Positions 51,458 to 62,643 of a DNA stretch of 64,000 nucleotides are shown here, one piece after another. The position numbers and the translations under genes were made by a program. The DNA lies in NCBI GenBank assembly GCA_028829895.1, contig CM054182.1:56218879-56282878 (forward strand), read 5' to 3'. Each line of letters opens with the position of its first letter. Positions within the stretch are counted from its first letter, which is position 1. Below the pieces are notes generated by a model. The model made no database searches and was not told the origin of the DNA. It saw only the letters and a program-made list of their open reading frames with translations. This stretch comes from Sinotaia quadrata (taxonomy: Eukaryota; Mollusca; Gastropoda; Architaenioglossa; Viviparidae).

Positions 51458-51737
51458 TTATAGTGGATAGGGGCTCACTAAATATAGATTAAAGACAGAT
51501 TTGTCTTCTCCATTAGTAAGAAGTTTTCCACCTACGGAAATATTGTGACAGTAAATGTTTCTCTCTAATGTTGTGGAAGAGAGAAAACGTTTACAGCGCC
51601 CACATATCCGCCAAGGAAAAGAGACGAGTGGTGTCTTCTGGAGAATAAAATAAGATTCTCATCACTTGCAATTAGTTATGGGCGATTAATTACTTAATAA
51701 TAATAATAACCATTAACCAGGTGACATTAGCGTCACG
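51458..51737 (-). repeat. Interspersed repeat family R1, copy A
   Basis: Shares blocks with copies at 54991 and 58181: GGGGCTCACTAAATATA, AGAAGTTTTCCACCTAC, TGACAGTAAATGTTT, CATATCCGCCAAG, GACGAGTGGTGTCTTCTGG and AAGATTCTCAT. In the family orientation used here (starting GTGAC-Y-TATGYCAC) it lies on the minus strand. It has no coding capacity and no poly-A tail was seen. Confidence 0.75.
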
Positions 51738-52734
51738 TCTTCAAAATAGTAAGCAATATCTTTCCTTTGTTTTCTCTGATTGTATTCATCTAGCCGTGAC
51801 TTTTACTTTGAAATGTCGATGTGTCATGGGGAAAATGATAGAGATGGATGGGGTGTATCAGTGGTAATCGTGAAAAACATTTTGTTGTTTTTTCTCTGTG
51901 CTTCAATATACTTGCGTTTGTTTGTGGCTGGATGTACTTGTGTGCACGTGAGTCTGTGTATGTAGTATGTTCAAAGCAAAAACGCTTTCACATATTTATA
52001 GGTCTTCCGTCAAGGATAACACTGTGGTATTTCCTGCAATGCCGGCTAACGCACATATATCATGCGAACTATCGGCTTCGTTTGTCATCCGTCAACCTTC
52101 CAGTGTGGTACAACAAAATCAGATTTCTTTGAGGTGCAAAAACTTGGCAAACTTAAGTATCTCGTTCAGGCCTGCGAGATTAAGCTTTTCCTTTTTAAAG
52201 TGCAAAATAAAATTTGTACAGGCACTGACTAAAAATATAACGTGGTACAAATGGTTCTACATTAATTAACTTACATTAATTATACATTACGTCTATTGCT
52301 CCGTGGGTAAATATTAAAATTGACTTAATTAAACGAGAGGTGGCTGTTTGACGTCAAACACGGTAATTAATACTCGGGGAATTTGGAGTTCGGGGCGGAT
52401 AAGATTATTCAGGACTGGAAGTTCTACACGTTAAATGAACATGTGTCGCATATTGTAAAGGGGGCTTAAGGATTCTGAGTGTACAATTACCTCTTCATAT
52501 CTGAAGTGGATTAACGAAGTGCAAAGACGTTAAGATTGGTGGTGTGGGACTTGTTCCTTTAAAATGTTGCTCTACTTTAATTTAGAATGGCAAGTTTTCT
52601 GTTCGTCTACAAACTCCATCTTGTTCTGTGTATCTATTTAACTCTCTGCGCAAAAGTTCATTTACCTTATATATATCTGCGCAAGTGTGCGCACATACAC
52701 ACGCATGCACACATACAGATATATAATCTATCTG

Positions 52735-52792
52735 GCTATCTATATATATATATATATATATATATCTACCTATCTATCTATCTATTAACCTA
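52735..52792. repeat. (TA)n plus (TATC)n microsatellite
   Basis: About 13 TA units followed by CTATCTATCTATC. Confidence 0.92.
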
Positions 52793-52990
52793 TCCGTATA
52801 GATTTCTGGGTTATTAATCTGTCTATTATTTCTTTGTCTAACTCCTTGTCTGACTACATATTTGTTTCTCTCTCAGTATATATTATATAATATTTCTGTT
52901 TGCATGTGTGCGTGTGTATCTTGCTAATTGTCCATATTTAAGTATATAGTTTATCATCATTTAAATATCTAATTATTTATGTATCTATTT

Positions 52991-53110
52991 GTGAGACCAA
53001 TGCCACACATTTAATGATTATAATAAATATTAATTAATTAATCATTCATAACTAATTACCAATGATGAGAATCTTAATTTATGTTATTAATAATTCTCTA
53101 GCAGACATTT
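52991..53110 (+). repeat. Interspersed repeat family R1, copy D (partial, first third only)
   Basis: Begins GTGAGACCAATGCCACAC and continues through the AT-rich segment to ATGATGAGAATC and TTATGTTATTAATAATTCTC, matching copy B at 58181. The remaining two thirds are absent. Confidence 0.65.
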
Positions 53111-53477
53111 TTATGATGTGACAGTATCCTCAGGTATTTATGCGCACTTCCCATTTGAAACAGAGTTGATTTTTCCTAAATCGAATTGTAGGACTTCTTG
53201 ATATGGCTTTCCTGGACGATTATTTATCTGTATTCCTCAAGGCCAAACTTCATGTTAATGACTTTACTGCAACTCTTGACAGTATTGATCAACGAATTAA
53301 TATCATTTTCATTTTTATTGTATAGGGATGTAATTTGGGTTTTTTTAATTATTATACGGGTCTTTTGGCACACGCGCAGTTGTGAGGTAGGCAAAAAGCG
53401 TCTGAAGTGACACATGTTTATATCAGAATGTGTAGTGAATCTCACCTAGCTTCCAAAGTAATTTACACAGAACATCT

Positions 53478-53620
53478 TGATGCCAGATCAAAACTATGCT
53501 ATAAAGAGAAACGTACATTATAATTAGATACAAATAAAATAGCTGTATGTGATGCCAGATCAAAACTATGCTATCAAGAGAAACGTACATTATAAATAAA
53601 ATAGCTGTACATGATCCAGA
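53478..53620. repeat. About 70-bp direct duplication
   Basis: TGATGCCAGATCAAAACTAT and AGAGAAACGTACATTATAA occur twice; the second copy lacks about 12 bases. Confidence 0.9.
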
Positions 53621-53841
53621 TGGAATATTGGCTTTAGAATGGGCTGGAGATGCTGATAACGAGTTTATTTTAAGTCAAAGCACTATTTTATTATGGTAAT
53701 TAATTTTAGCACAACTTTAATTATTTCATAAACAATAATTATTAAATAAAAGTAATTATAATTACTATTTTGTTCTAAAAAATAAACCATTTATTGTTTG
53801 TCACGCACTGTTAGTATTCCGTCACTATATAGTACACTTTA

Positions 53842-53965
53842 AAAAATTAATATTTAGACCCAATGAATCAATTTATTTTAAAAGAGCTGAACTAATACAA
53901 ACAATTAATATTTAGACCCAATGAATCAATTTATTTTAAATGTACAGAACTAATACAAACAGTAA
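53842..53965. repeat. About 60-bp direct duplication
   Basis: AATTAATATTTAGACCCAAT then GAATCAATTTATTTTAAA occurs twice. Confidence 0.9.
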
Positions 53966-54990
53966 TAATTAATAATGATGCATATATTTCCTTGAGGAAT
54001 AAAGCTATAAACAATAATCTCCTTTTGCTTCAATTTACTTTTCACTTTTTTGTTACTTTGTAATAGTAAATTCTAAATGCAAGTAACGATTTAGAAAAAT
54101 AATTACTATTAAGAAGTATTATAACGTGTTCGTGACTGGATGATAATATTACTCCTCTTCGACTGTTTTGAGTTTAAAATGAACATATCTGCCTTCTATA
54201 GGTAGGAAAATTAACTGGTACATGTTACTAGTTTTTCAAACAAATGTCTATCTCTTCCTCCTATTGCTTTCCCTCGGTAACCGACAGAATCGAACATTTG
54301 AACTTTTTCTTTAACGTTTTGCACAATTAGGCACACAACAGTTTGTTTCTTTATTTGAAATGTATTGTTGAACTGATTCTAAATGATAAAGCTTTCACTG
54401 TGGTTCGATTTCCTTTTGCCTACCACAACAGCAGACGATGCCACGTGGTCTCTGACATCGGAAAGTCACGTGCCTGTAGCTTTAGATCGTCCATAAATAG
54501 TAAATGGCTGACAACCTGCCCTGATTTCATTTTGTACCCTAATCTTGTTTTCTGGATGACTTGACAGAGGATTTAGTGTAATGCTGAAAGAGTTCACATT
54601 TTATTGATCGTTAGCCTAAATTAACTGACTGATAAAGAGTATCAGGTTAATAATATTATTGCAGGCTTTGTAAGTTGAGAATGTTTGTTAGAGAGAAATG
54701 ATTTATAGACATGAAATATGCCTGAAACTTAGTGCTGCCTTAATTTGACTTTTACAGACAAAAGCAAGCCATTTCCACTTCAGGTTACAGTAATTATTGT
54801 ACTCTACCTGATCACATGTGATACCGTCATCTTAATAAGAAAGACAGTGATTTGTTGCAAACCATGTGATTGTGAACACATGCTGTTTACAGTGGTCATC
54901 TTTGAAAAGGTGGATGTACATTGACTATATATTCTCTATAACTCCACTCTCATGTCTATAATAAATTATGCATATGAATTTGATTATATA

Positions 54991-55316
54991 TTGTTAAATT
55001 TATTGATCTTCTTACACATATTGATAACCATATGTTGGAGAGATAGTGGGTGGATGGGGACTCGCTAAATATAAATTTATATTCATATTTATCTTCTCAT
55101 TTAGTAAGAAATATAGTGTGACAGTAAATATTTATCTTTATCTTATGGAAGAGTGAATACCTTTACAGCATCTGCATATCCGCCAAGTGAGAGAGACGAG
55201 TGGTGGTGTCTTCTGGAAAATTGTTAATAACATAAATTAAGATTCTCATACTTGTATTTAGTTATTGATTATAAGAATAATGATCATATCCATAACTAGG
55301 GTGGCGATGTGTCACA
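54991..55316 (-). repeat. Interspersed repeat family R1, copy C
   Basis: Has the far end ACACATATTGATAACCATA, GAGAGATAGTGGGTGGATGG, then the same ordered blocks as copy A and the terminal complement of GTGACACATCGCCACC. It abuts the LINE-like fragment that lies to its right on the same strand, so the repeat could be a tail or non-autonomous derivative of that element (inference). Confidence 0.75.
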
Positions 55317-55828
55317 GGTAGAGTATTCCGACCTCTTGGAGTGTTTTTCTTCGTGTGCTGCTTGACTCCTAGTAGTAGTATATGTTTGGCATGTGCTATA
55401 GCGGCCTTAATATTCCTGCAGTTGATTGGTATTTGTTGATTAATGTCTTTTCCAGTTTTCATTTATTTTGTATTGATGCTGTCATTTAGATTGTGTCCTT
55501 CATAATTTACTCTATTTTCTTTTCTATTCTTCTCTTCCATGGTGGTACGGATGGGTTTTATGTTAGTATTTTGGCTGGCACTTTACATTTTTCAATTATA
55601 TTTTACAATGGCATATATTGGAATTAGAAGGTTGGTTTGTGTGACATCTCTTGTGGAGATATGCCTTACTGCTTTATTTGCATTTTGAATTGCCATCGAG
55701 TTAGAGGGGTTTTCTTCTTGAATGGGTTTTGCCTACGTCATTCATTGCTGTTCATGTAATTTATGTCTCCTAACAAGATGTTGTTCTTCGGTCAGATCAT
55801 TGGTTATTTCACCATTCTGGTTGTCAAA
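55262..55828 (-). pseudogene. Decayed LINE-like retroelement coding fragment (region before the reverse transcriptase)
   Basis: One minus-strand frame reads as polar, coding-like peptide over about 190 codons but is broken by several stops. Near its start are NDLTEEQ (about 55781-55801) and then VRHISTRDVTQTNLLI (55622-55669). These resemble the 'LTEEQ' and 'hI.T.nITETN.Li' segments I recall from the linker between endonuclease and reverse transcriptase in invertebrate non-LTR elements. No catalytic reverse-transcriptase motif is visible. The match is from memory, so family and superfamily are open. The last 66 codons (55262-55462) are free of stops and run into the adjoining interspersed repeat. 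Confidence 0.4.
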
Positions 55829-55829
55829 T

Positions 55830-57655
55830 GGATTCTGAACGGTCTATTAAGTGCACATGATGATCGTTCAGAAGAAAAATAATTCATTCACGTCAGAGAG
55901 TTTAATTTACAATTTTAATTGTATCATTACTAAGAGACATCGTCAAAGGGTAATATATTAGAAATAACCATCTCTGTACAACAACTGATAGCTAAGTATG
56001 TCTCTATACATAGTAAATGAAAGTCATAATACATTATGCATATATGTTACTTATCAATGAGAATATCCGGTTGTGATACAAATGTTTGTCTAAACAGAAA
56101 ACAACAAAATTAAAAATGTCCTAATACTCACGGTCAAATATACGGAGGTATATTCCAGTCTCATTTACCTGTCAGTGCTCATTATTTCTTTCAGCCATGT
56201 TAATTCAGTGCACATCTATCTTGACAGCATTACTCAAAATTCCCTTTTTTTTTAAATCTAAGCAGCTGAAGAAAACCATTCAGACAAATTGTCTCTGATT
56301 TCTAGGCTTTGCTTCGTCTGTCACTGTCAAGTGCATTCGTGCATTTCATTGTAGAAACCGGAACTCTTTCATTCTTTTCTCTTCGTTATGATTTTTTTTT
56401 AATAACGTGAACAAAGCAAGAAAGCGAACTCTTATCGAAGTAAGGAAAGCTGAGAATGAAACGTTGTCCGATAAAAGCAAGGCTTTGATGAAATTAATAT
56501 GTATTCGCAACTGAAATTTGAGATTTTCTAACATTTGTTTAGTATTTCTTGTGACAGGCTATTAATGTATGGTCTTAATTGATCTTAGACGTCTTGCATC
56601 AATAGAACATACAACATGCTTAGACTCGCTAAAATCCGATAATTTGAATCGGTCTCATACACAAGAAATTGTTAGTAAAAAAACGGTCATTTGGTGAAAT
56701 AATTTTAATTTATGAAGGTGACTCTATCTATAAATCACTGCCAACTGGTGATGGTCTTCATATTACAGCATGTAAACTGTGACCCAATTCTAACGATATA
56801 CATCTAAGGAACTTGATGTGGGACGGTTATTGTGTCGTTCGCAAACATTATTGACACGGGTGGTGTTGTCACCTTAGATTTACATTTCAGCGGCTGAATT
56901 ATCCTCTTGTGTCCTTGGACAGGCACAAGACGCATTTTCTGCGTGATTCTCCGCCATTTTACTCAGGACAAGTAATGCCCTTAGGCAGCACAAGACACCT
57001 TTCCCCTTGATTTGCTTTCAGTGTTGTAAGAACAATTAATGTCCTTTTAAGTAAGGCTGGTGAAACTTGATGCATAAAGGAATATTGTCTGTCTGGCCTT
57101 TATTACATTGAGGCTAAACCTCTTATGACCTGTATGACCAGTTGTAAAATTGGTAATAAATAATCAAAATTGTGTATACCAACCCAGAGCAGCAATCAGC
57201 CTACCGGTCGGTCAACAGCAGACCAACAAACAAACAACCAGCCGATCACAGACAGAATAAACACCAACATAACAAAGCACAAATAAACTTACCAATTTTC
57301 CTACCACCAACAGCAACTTTACCGAATAAATTCCGATGGAAATTCGGAGATAAGCCAAATCCCCCATCTATGTCATCATCATTTTACCACTTCATCGCGC
57401 CATCATTTCATCAAGTCATCACTTCATCTGATTTTAGTAAAACTGCCACTCCTTCTTTATCGGAAACTCTCAACTGGTTTCAGTGGCACCCGTCTGCGAG
57501 ATCATAACGAGCGTTATGCCTGATGGCCCCGTGAAACGCAGCCTAACTGATATGAAGAAAGAGAAAGATACATGTGTATATATGTGTGTGTGTGTATGTG
57601 TTTTGTATATTAGTCTGCCATTGTGGATAATGTACAAGTGTACACTTTCACACTT
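55830..57655. other. No gene supported
   Basis: AT-rich to mixed sequence. The 111-codon polar frame at 57172-57507 has no ATG start in a good context and no family resemblance. Confidence 0.45.
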
Positions 57656-57659
57656 TTGT

Positions 57660-58032
57660 CATTGTGCAAGTGTTGTGACCTCTATCCGTGTTATTTTTGT
57701 CATCGTGCCAAGTGCTGTGACCTCTATCCATGTTATTTTTGTTATCATGCCAAGTGCTGTGACATCTATCCATGTTATTTTTGTTATCAAGTGTTGTGAC
57801 CTCTATCCGTGTTATTTTTGTCATCGTGCCAAGTGTTGTGACCTCTATCCATGTTATTTTTGTTATCATGCCAAGTGCTGTGACATCTATCCATGTTATT
57901 TTTGTTATCATGCCAAGTGTTCTGACCTCTATCCTTGTTATTTTTGTTATCATGCCAAGTGCTGTGACCTCTATCCATGTTATTTTTGTTATCATGCCAA
58001 GTGTTGTGACCCCTATTCATGTTATTGTGTTA
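57660..58032. repeat. 42-bp minisatellite, about 9 copies
   Basis: GTGTTGTGACCTCTATCCGT and GTTATTTTTGTCATCGTGCC, or the CATG/TATCATGCC variant, repeat. One copy near 57785 has lost about 12 bases. The period is a multiple of three, hence several open frames on both strands. Confidence 0.96.
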
Positions 58033-58180
58033 CCGTGATCTTCTCTAGAGATTTCGCTCACGTTCGGCAGTGCAATAATCTTTAAATGGGCGAGATCATA
58101 ATTGCGACAATCATCCTAAAATCTCGAAGGCAAACGGTGTTAGCAATTTTGCACTTATCATACACATGTGCATACATACT

Positions 58181-58533
58181 GTGACACCTATGCCACACTA
58201 GTTATTGGTATGATTATTATAATTATTTAATCATCCATAACTAATAACAAGTGTTGAGAATCATAACTTATGTTATTAATAATTCTCAATAAGACACAAC
58301 TTGTCTCTCTCACTTAGCAGATATGCGGGCTCTGTAAAGGTTTTCTCTCTTCCACACCATTAGAAACAAACATTTACTGTCACACAACATTTCTGTAGGT
58401 GGAAAACTTCTAACCAAAGGAGAAGATAAATCCATCGTATCTGTATTTAGCAAGCCCCCATCCACCCACTATCTCTCCAGCTTATGGTTATCAATATGTG
58501 TAAGACAGTTAAAAAATGTATTAAATCAACAAA
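58181..58533 (+). repeat. Interspersed repeat family R1, copy B (longest)
   Basis: Begins GTGACACCTATGCCACAC and ends near AATGTATTAAATCAACAA. It contains, in reverse order to copy C, all of the family blocks including CCACCCACTATCTCTCCAG and TTATGGTTATCAATATGTGT. It lies 135 bases left of the hAT element. Confidence 0.75.
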
Positions 58534-58660
58534 CACATATACATATAGCAAATAAAATGAAAAGACTACTTGATATCAATATTTCCATGAACCACGTTCG
58601 AATAATTTCAACACCTATAAAGCCTTATATCCTAACACACAATTCAGAAGATTAGTGTCA

Positions 58661-58668
58661 GTATAAAT
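58661..58668. repeat. Target-site duplication, left copy (GTATAAAT)
   Basis: These eight bases immediately precede the CAGGGG end of the hAT element and are identical to 59436-59443 after its other end. Confidence 0.88.
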
Positions 58669-59435
58669 CAGGGGTCACCAAACGTTTCAGCCCGAGGGCT
58701 GCATTACCTATCAAACAGCAGATCAGGGGCTGACTACACACTCGAAAGAATCAAAACATGGATGTTGTTTTTAATTATTTATTTAATATTATTTTATTCA
58801 ATTATTATTTAATAACCCATTGATACACAGGAACACCTGTATTAGTGGGAATGGTGAAATTGTTTCCTGGATGCCAAAATAGCAGACATTTCTGGCTTTA
58901 GATTTGATGTCCCTAACATCAACAGTGACCTGAGATTATCAGCAGACAAGTTTGTTCTCAAATTGTTCTTCACGTATTTCATTCTTGAAAATGTTTTTTC
59001 ACACAGGTATGTTGTTCCAAAGATTGAAAGGTACCTTGATGCAAAGGTTTTGACATTAGGAAAGTCTTCCTTGGGCAAAAACTGGTAAAAACCCACCAGT
59101 CCTTCTTTGAACTTGTCCCTAAGGAGGTCATTTGCTTGCAACTCAATGGCTTTGTCTTATAGTCATGGTTGACTTCTCGTATATTATAGACTGGGTGGAC
59201 TGGATACTAAGAATAAGTCCGACTTATGTAACAATCAGTGACCCATATCAATAACGCTCCTTTATTCTGAATTTGGGTCAGAGTTGTTTGTTCCCTCTCA
59301 ACTCTCAGAGATTAGAGATAGAAAAATTTAGCGGCGGCTGATCTTGGCAGGATACACGTAATTTATTTCCATAGACAAAAAGATCTCCATGGGCCGCATG
59401 AGAGGACCTCGTGGGCCATAGATTGGAGACCCCTG
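58669..59435 (-). mobile_element. hAT-superfamily DNA transposon, internally deleted, with 8-bp target duplication
   Basis: The left end begins CAGGGGTCACCAAAC and the right end is the complement of CAGGGGTCTCCAATC, matching at 13 of 15 bases. The 8 bases GTATAAAT flank both sides exactly (58661-58668 and 59436-59443). The terminal sequence, the 8-bp duplication and the transposase remnant inside all fit hAT elements of the Charlie-like group. At 767 bp it is far shorter than an autonomous element (usually 2.5-5 kb), so it is a non-autonomous deletion derivative. The perfect duplication suggests the insertion is not very old. Confidence 0.9.
58842..59141 (-). pseudogene. hAT transposase C-terminal remnant (dimerisation domain)
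   Basis: This open frame of about 99 codons sits inside the hAT element. It reads as the C-terminal part of a hAT transposase of the type co-opted in vertebrate GTF2IRD2/ZBED-like proteins. The diagnostic stretch is TTYLCEKTFSRMKYVKNNLR, followed by NL and LL residues as in the hAT dimerisation domain. A TAA closes the frame a few codons upstream (five sense codons before the listed start, which is a TTG rather than an ATG). The zinc finger, most of the RNase-H-like fold and the catalytic acidic residues are missing. It cannot make an active transposase. Its open frame may simply reflect recent age. Confidence 0.85.
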
Positions 59436-59443
59436 GTATAAAT
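59436..59443. repeat. Target-site duplication, right copy (GTATAAAT)
   Basis: These eight bases immediately follow the CCCCTG end of the hAT element and are identical to the left copy. Confidence 0.88.
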
Positions 59444-59640
59444 TATGGCAATTCTTAACAGAGAACAGAAGTGGAGTTATAGAGATTGTAGCAATAATAG
59501 TTTGCACATAACCTTAGGCAATTGTCGCAATAGTTTTTCATGTACTTTTATAACAAAGTCACAAATTCTTGTCACAATACAATTGCCAGTTCTTCATGTG
59601 TTTCTCTTGCACATTGTAGAACGTTGATGAGACACTATTC

Positions 59641-59880
59641 TCTCGGTGCTCCTTCACCATATTCCTTCAAGGCTAATCTCGGTGCTCCTTCACTATATTC
59701 CCTCAAGGCTAATCTCGGTGCTCCTTCACTATATTCCCTCAAGGCTAATCTCGGTGCTCCTTCACTATATTCCCTCAAGGCTAATCTCGGTGCTCCTTCA
59801 CTATATTCCCTCAAGGCTAATCTCGGTGCTCCTTCACTATATTCCCTCAAGGCTAATCTCGGTGCTCCTTCACCATATTA
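59641..59880. repeat. 36-bp minisatellite, about 6.6 copies
   Basis: TCTCGGTGCTCCTTCACTAT then ATTCCCTCAAGGCTAA. The units are nearly identical. The open frames over it are artefacts of the period. Confidence 0.96.
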
Positions 59881-60430
59881 GTTCCCTCAAGCAGAAAAAC
59901 AATGTAGCAATGTCCAAGTTTCCTTGTACCAGAAATTTTACAATTTAGTCGAGCATACATTGCCTCAATACATCAACAGAATGCAGTGTATGCTTAAACT
60001 GTACACACCAAGACTAAATACTTCTCACCGCTACCATGGTCGTAGCAGTTTATAAATCAGTAAACTGAAAGATTCTGGTGAAAATAAACAACACTGATTC
60101 TTCCCTGTAAAATATAATCATGGAACAAACGCTAAGTTTCCAGTTTATTCATCTCTAACTCCATTCTTTCTTACATTCAAATCTCAACTTACAGTTTCCT
60201 GCAACAATATTTATTAGCCCGATACAAGAACACAGATTAATAAATAAACATAATAGTTTATGAACAGGTTCACTAGAAACAATGTCAAATGTTTAGTGTA
60301 CTACATAGAAGCATCATTGTTCACAATTTGTAGAAATAATAGACTACTCACATAATACATATTGTAAAACGCAAGTTTAACACATCAATAGCAAAATGCA
60401 CAAAATATTTTGAAGTCCATTCTCTCTCAA

Positions 60431-60602
60431 TCAGTCAATTAACTCACTATCAAGCAAATGGCCGCCTTTCATGATTGGACTTCTTGCCACTCCAAATTCA
60501 AAGTGATTAGAAAATGAATTCTCATCAACATTGATCTCAACCCTTTGGCTGCTCTCGTTCTTGTAAATCTTAACCATTGGATAATAAAAACTACTCATCC
60601 AC
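60431..60602 (-). CDS. Candidate terminal coding exon, unknown protein
   Basis: On the minus strand a pyrimidine-containing acceptor ending GGTTTCAG is followed by G TGG ATG and an open frame of 55 codons from ATG 60598 to TGA 60431. The peptide has a natural-looking mix of residues (VKIYKNESSQRVEINVDENS, then FEFGVARSP and HLLDSELID) and no low complexity, unlike most short frames here. CAG/GTAAAG at 60650/60649 could be the donor of a preceding exon ending in ARNEQL. That joins in frame but implies an intron of only 47 bases. I do not recognise the protein, and a chance ORF is possible. Confidence 0.3.
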
Positions 60603-60737
60603 CTGAAACCAGTTTAGATTATATCAGCAAGCACTAACATATTCTTTACCTGAGTTGTTCATTTCTAGCTTTGAGATTTAACAATTTATATAACAATTCA
60701 GTTTAGAAATAGGGACAGGCAAATTTACTTCCTCCAC

Positions 60738-60738
<1 letters not shown>

Positions 60739-60772
<34 letters not shown>
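60739..60772. repeat. (GA)n microsatellite
   Basis: GA run with one AAAG interruption. Confidence 0.9.
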
Positions 60773-60773
<1 letters not shown>

Positions 60774-61964
60774 CTTGAACATCTCTTCACCCCTCGACTT
60801 CCTGCTCTTGATGTTCCTATCGCTATAATTATACAAAGCAGAGATATCTAAGCCATCTCTGGATTGTATGTATGATGAGCGTTATCAGAAAGTAGCAGAC
60901 ACCTTCTGGAATTAGTTTTCATACTTTCTTACTAGGACATTTTTTCTTTCATTTCTTACTACTGCAGGATTAGTTGTTGAATCCTGCAGACCTGAAGGAC
61001 CCAATTCCATAGTGCTCCCTTTTATAAAATGAGTTGTATTCTTCAACAGAGAAACTTTGCTTTAGCACAAATTAACGTTTGACACAGAAGTACATGATTT
61101 TGACATGCGAACTAAAAATTGTTTCAAGAATTCTTAGAAATGAAAGATAGTTGTTCATACGTGTTTCTATGAGTATAGTGGGTCATTAAAACGGTTTATT
61201 ATTTCGGATACATCTGTTATTGTTTAAAACTAATGCTAGAGAAATAAATATTGAATTATCTATTCTTGCGTGTTATGAAAATTTGCTTTTAGACTGGAAA
61301 TCGATACGTTTATAGATGTAAAATATCTTGTGCAAATGTAATATTCTAAACAAATGCTCGAACACAATGATTTCTATGGTAGTGTTAGTGATAATTTGTT
61401 CTACTAAGCGAAAGCAGCAGTGAAAGATGTATAGTATTCTATGTCATTGTACTTGTATTAGGGGATTCTACGCATGATAGGCCAGTATCTATTAGATTAT
61501 AGGATGATATTTGGATGACACTGTTAGACAGCATAAATCAGCATTGTTGTTACATCACTGTAATCTCTACAAGCAAAGCCAGAATGTTTTAATGTACTCG
61601 TTGCATTATTTTTATTTTTCTTCGTGCTAGTTCATCAGTGTAGATGTAAGACTCCGGTGTTTTTGGTTTGCTGAGTCCGTAACATCAGGGAAGAAGCAGC
61701 ATAATATAGTTTTGAGTGTGGTTATCCAATGTCCGTGTACTTGTTGTTGCATTATGTTACATTCAGTAGCAGACAATATCAGTAAGGTGATTGTACATAG
61801 CAGTATTTCTAAAGATACAGTGGCGCTTTCTCGAAGTGTGACTTCATGATTATATTTTAATGCCATTGCGCGTGTCTCAATCGATTGTTTTATAGTATTA
61901 TACATTGCACAATAGGTACCGGTGCATTAAAGCATAGCCAACCGATGGGAGCATATAAGTTAAT

Positions 61965-62060
61965 GTACTGTATTTCGGGTTGCAGTCATTGTGCCATTTC
62001 ATGGCATTCTGTACTGTATTTCAGCTTGCAGTCATTGTGCTATTTCATGGCATTCTGTAC
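61965..62060. repeat. About 46-bp direct duplication
   Basis: GTACTGTATTTCGGGTTGCA then GTCATTGTGCCATTTCATGG occurs twice with few changes. Confidence 0.9.
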
Positions 62061-62164
62061 TATAGGTATGTCGAACATTCGTTTCATATTCTCACAGCGA
62101 AGAGCTAGAATCTGCCATTGTATTCTTTGCATAGATATAGTTTCTTCGTGCAGTCAATATTGAG

Positions 62165-62275
62165 ATTGTAGTGGTTGCATATTGACATTCTCTAAATGCG
62201 GAGTCTAACGCCAGTGTAGTGGTTGCATATTGACATTCGCTAAATGCGGAGCGTAACGTCAGTGTAAGTGGTTGC
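62165..62275. repeat. About 50-bp direct duplication
   Basis: GTAGTGGTTGCATATTGACA then TTCTCTAAATGCGGAGTCTA occurs twice, with a third start. Confidence 0.9.
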
Positions 62276-62602
62276 GTGCAGACATTATTTACGTGGAAAG
62301 CCGTAACGTGTACAACTGTAAACATACGCACGCTTTCCAATTCACAGCAGTGTGCAAAACAACGGCCAGAAACAGTTCCCGTTGCCATGTCTGCAGGACC
62401 AGGCATGAGTTGTTTTTCAAGCAGCAAGCTTGAGCCGGTATTTGCGTGCATGCATTGCATCATCCGTTGACGTGCATCGCTTGATATATACACTACCTGC
62501 CTGTGTTCCAACACACCGCATCAAGGTCACCAAGTGGAGATAACAACCAAATTGAATATGTTCGTACTTGTTCATAACTGATGTCACTCAGTACTTGCAT
62601 TC

Positions 62603-62603
<1 letters not shown>

Positions 62604-62642
<39 letters not shown>
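62604..62642. repeat. (ATT)n microsatellite, about 12 units
   Basis: Uninterrupted ATT. Confidence 0.96.

Positions 62643-62643
<1 letters not shown>

Larger units (their letters stand above)
60773..62603. other. No gene supported; three weak frames
   Basis: Minus frame 61627-61905 (92 codons, one hydrophobic stretch, an AATAAA word soon after the stop), minus frame 62092-62514 (140 codons, no ATG at the start, includes the local duplication) and plus frame 62276-62470. Composition is not obviously random, but no family is recognisable. Confidence 0.35.

Noticed and set aside
57483..58085. 200-codon frame with Cys/Tyr-rich repeats
   Set aside because: It is produced by the 42-bp minisatellite. 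Other frames on both strands are also open over the same bases.
59540..59948. Frames of 71-113 codons with a 12-residue repeat
   Set aside because: They are artefacts of the 36-bp array, open in three frames.
61627..61905. 92-codon minus-strand frame with a hydrophobic stretch and nearby AATAAA
   Set aside because: AATAAA is frequent in AT-rich DNA, and nothing else supports a gene.
62092..62514. 140-codon minus-strand frame
   Set aside because: It has no ATG at its start, includes the local 50-bp duplication, and no family is recognisable. It stays possible but unsupported.
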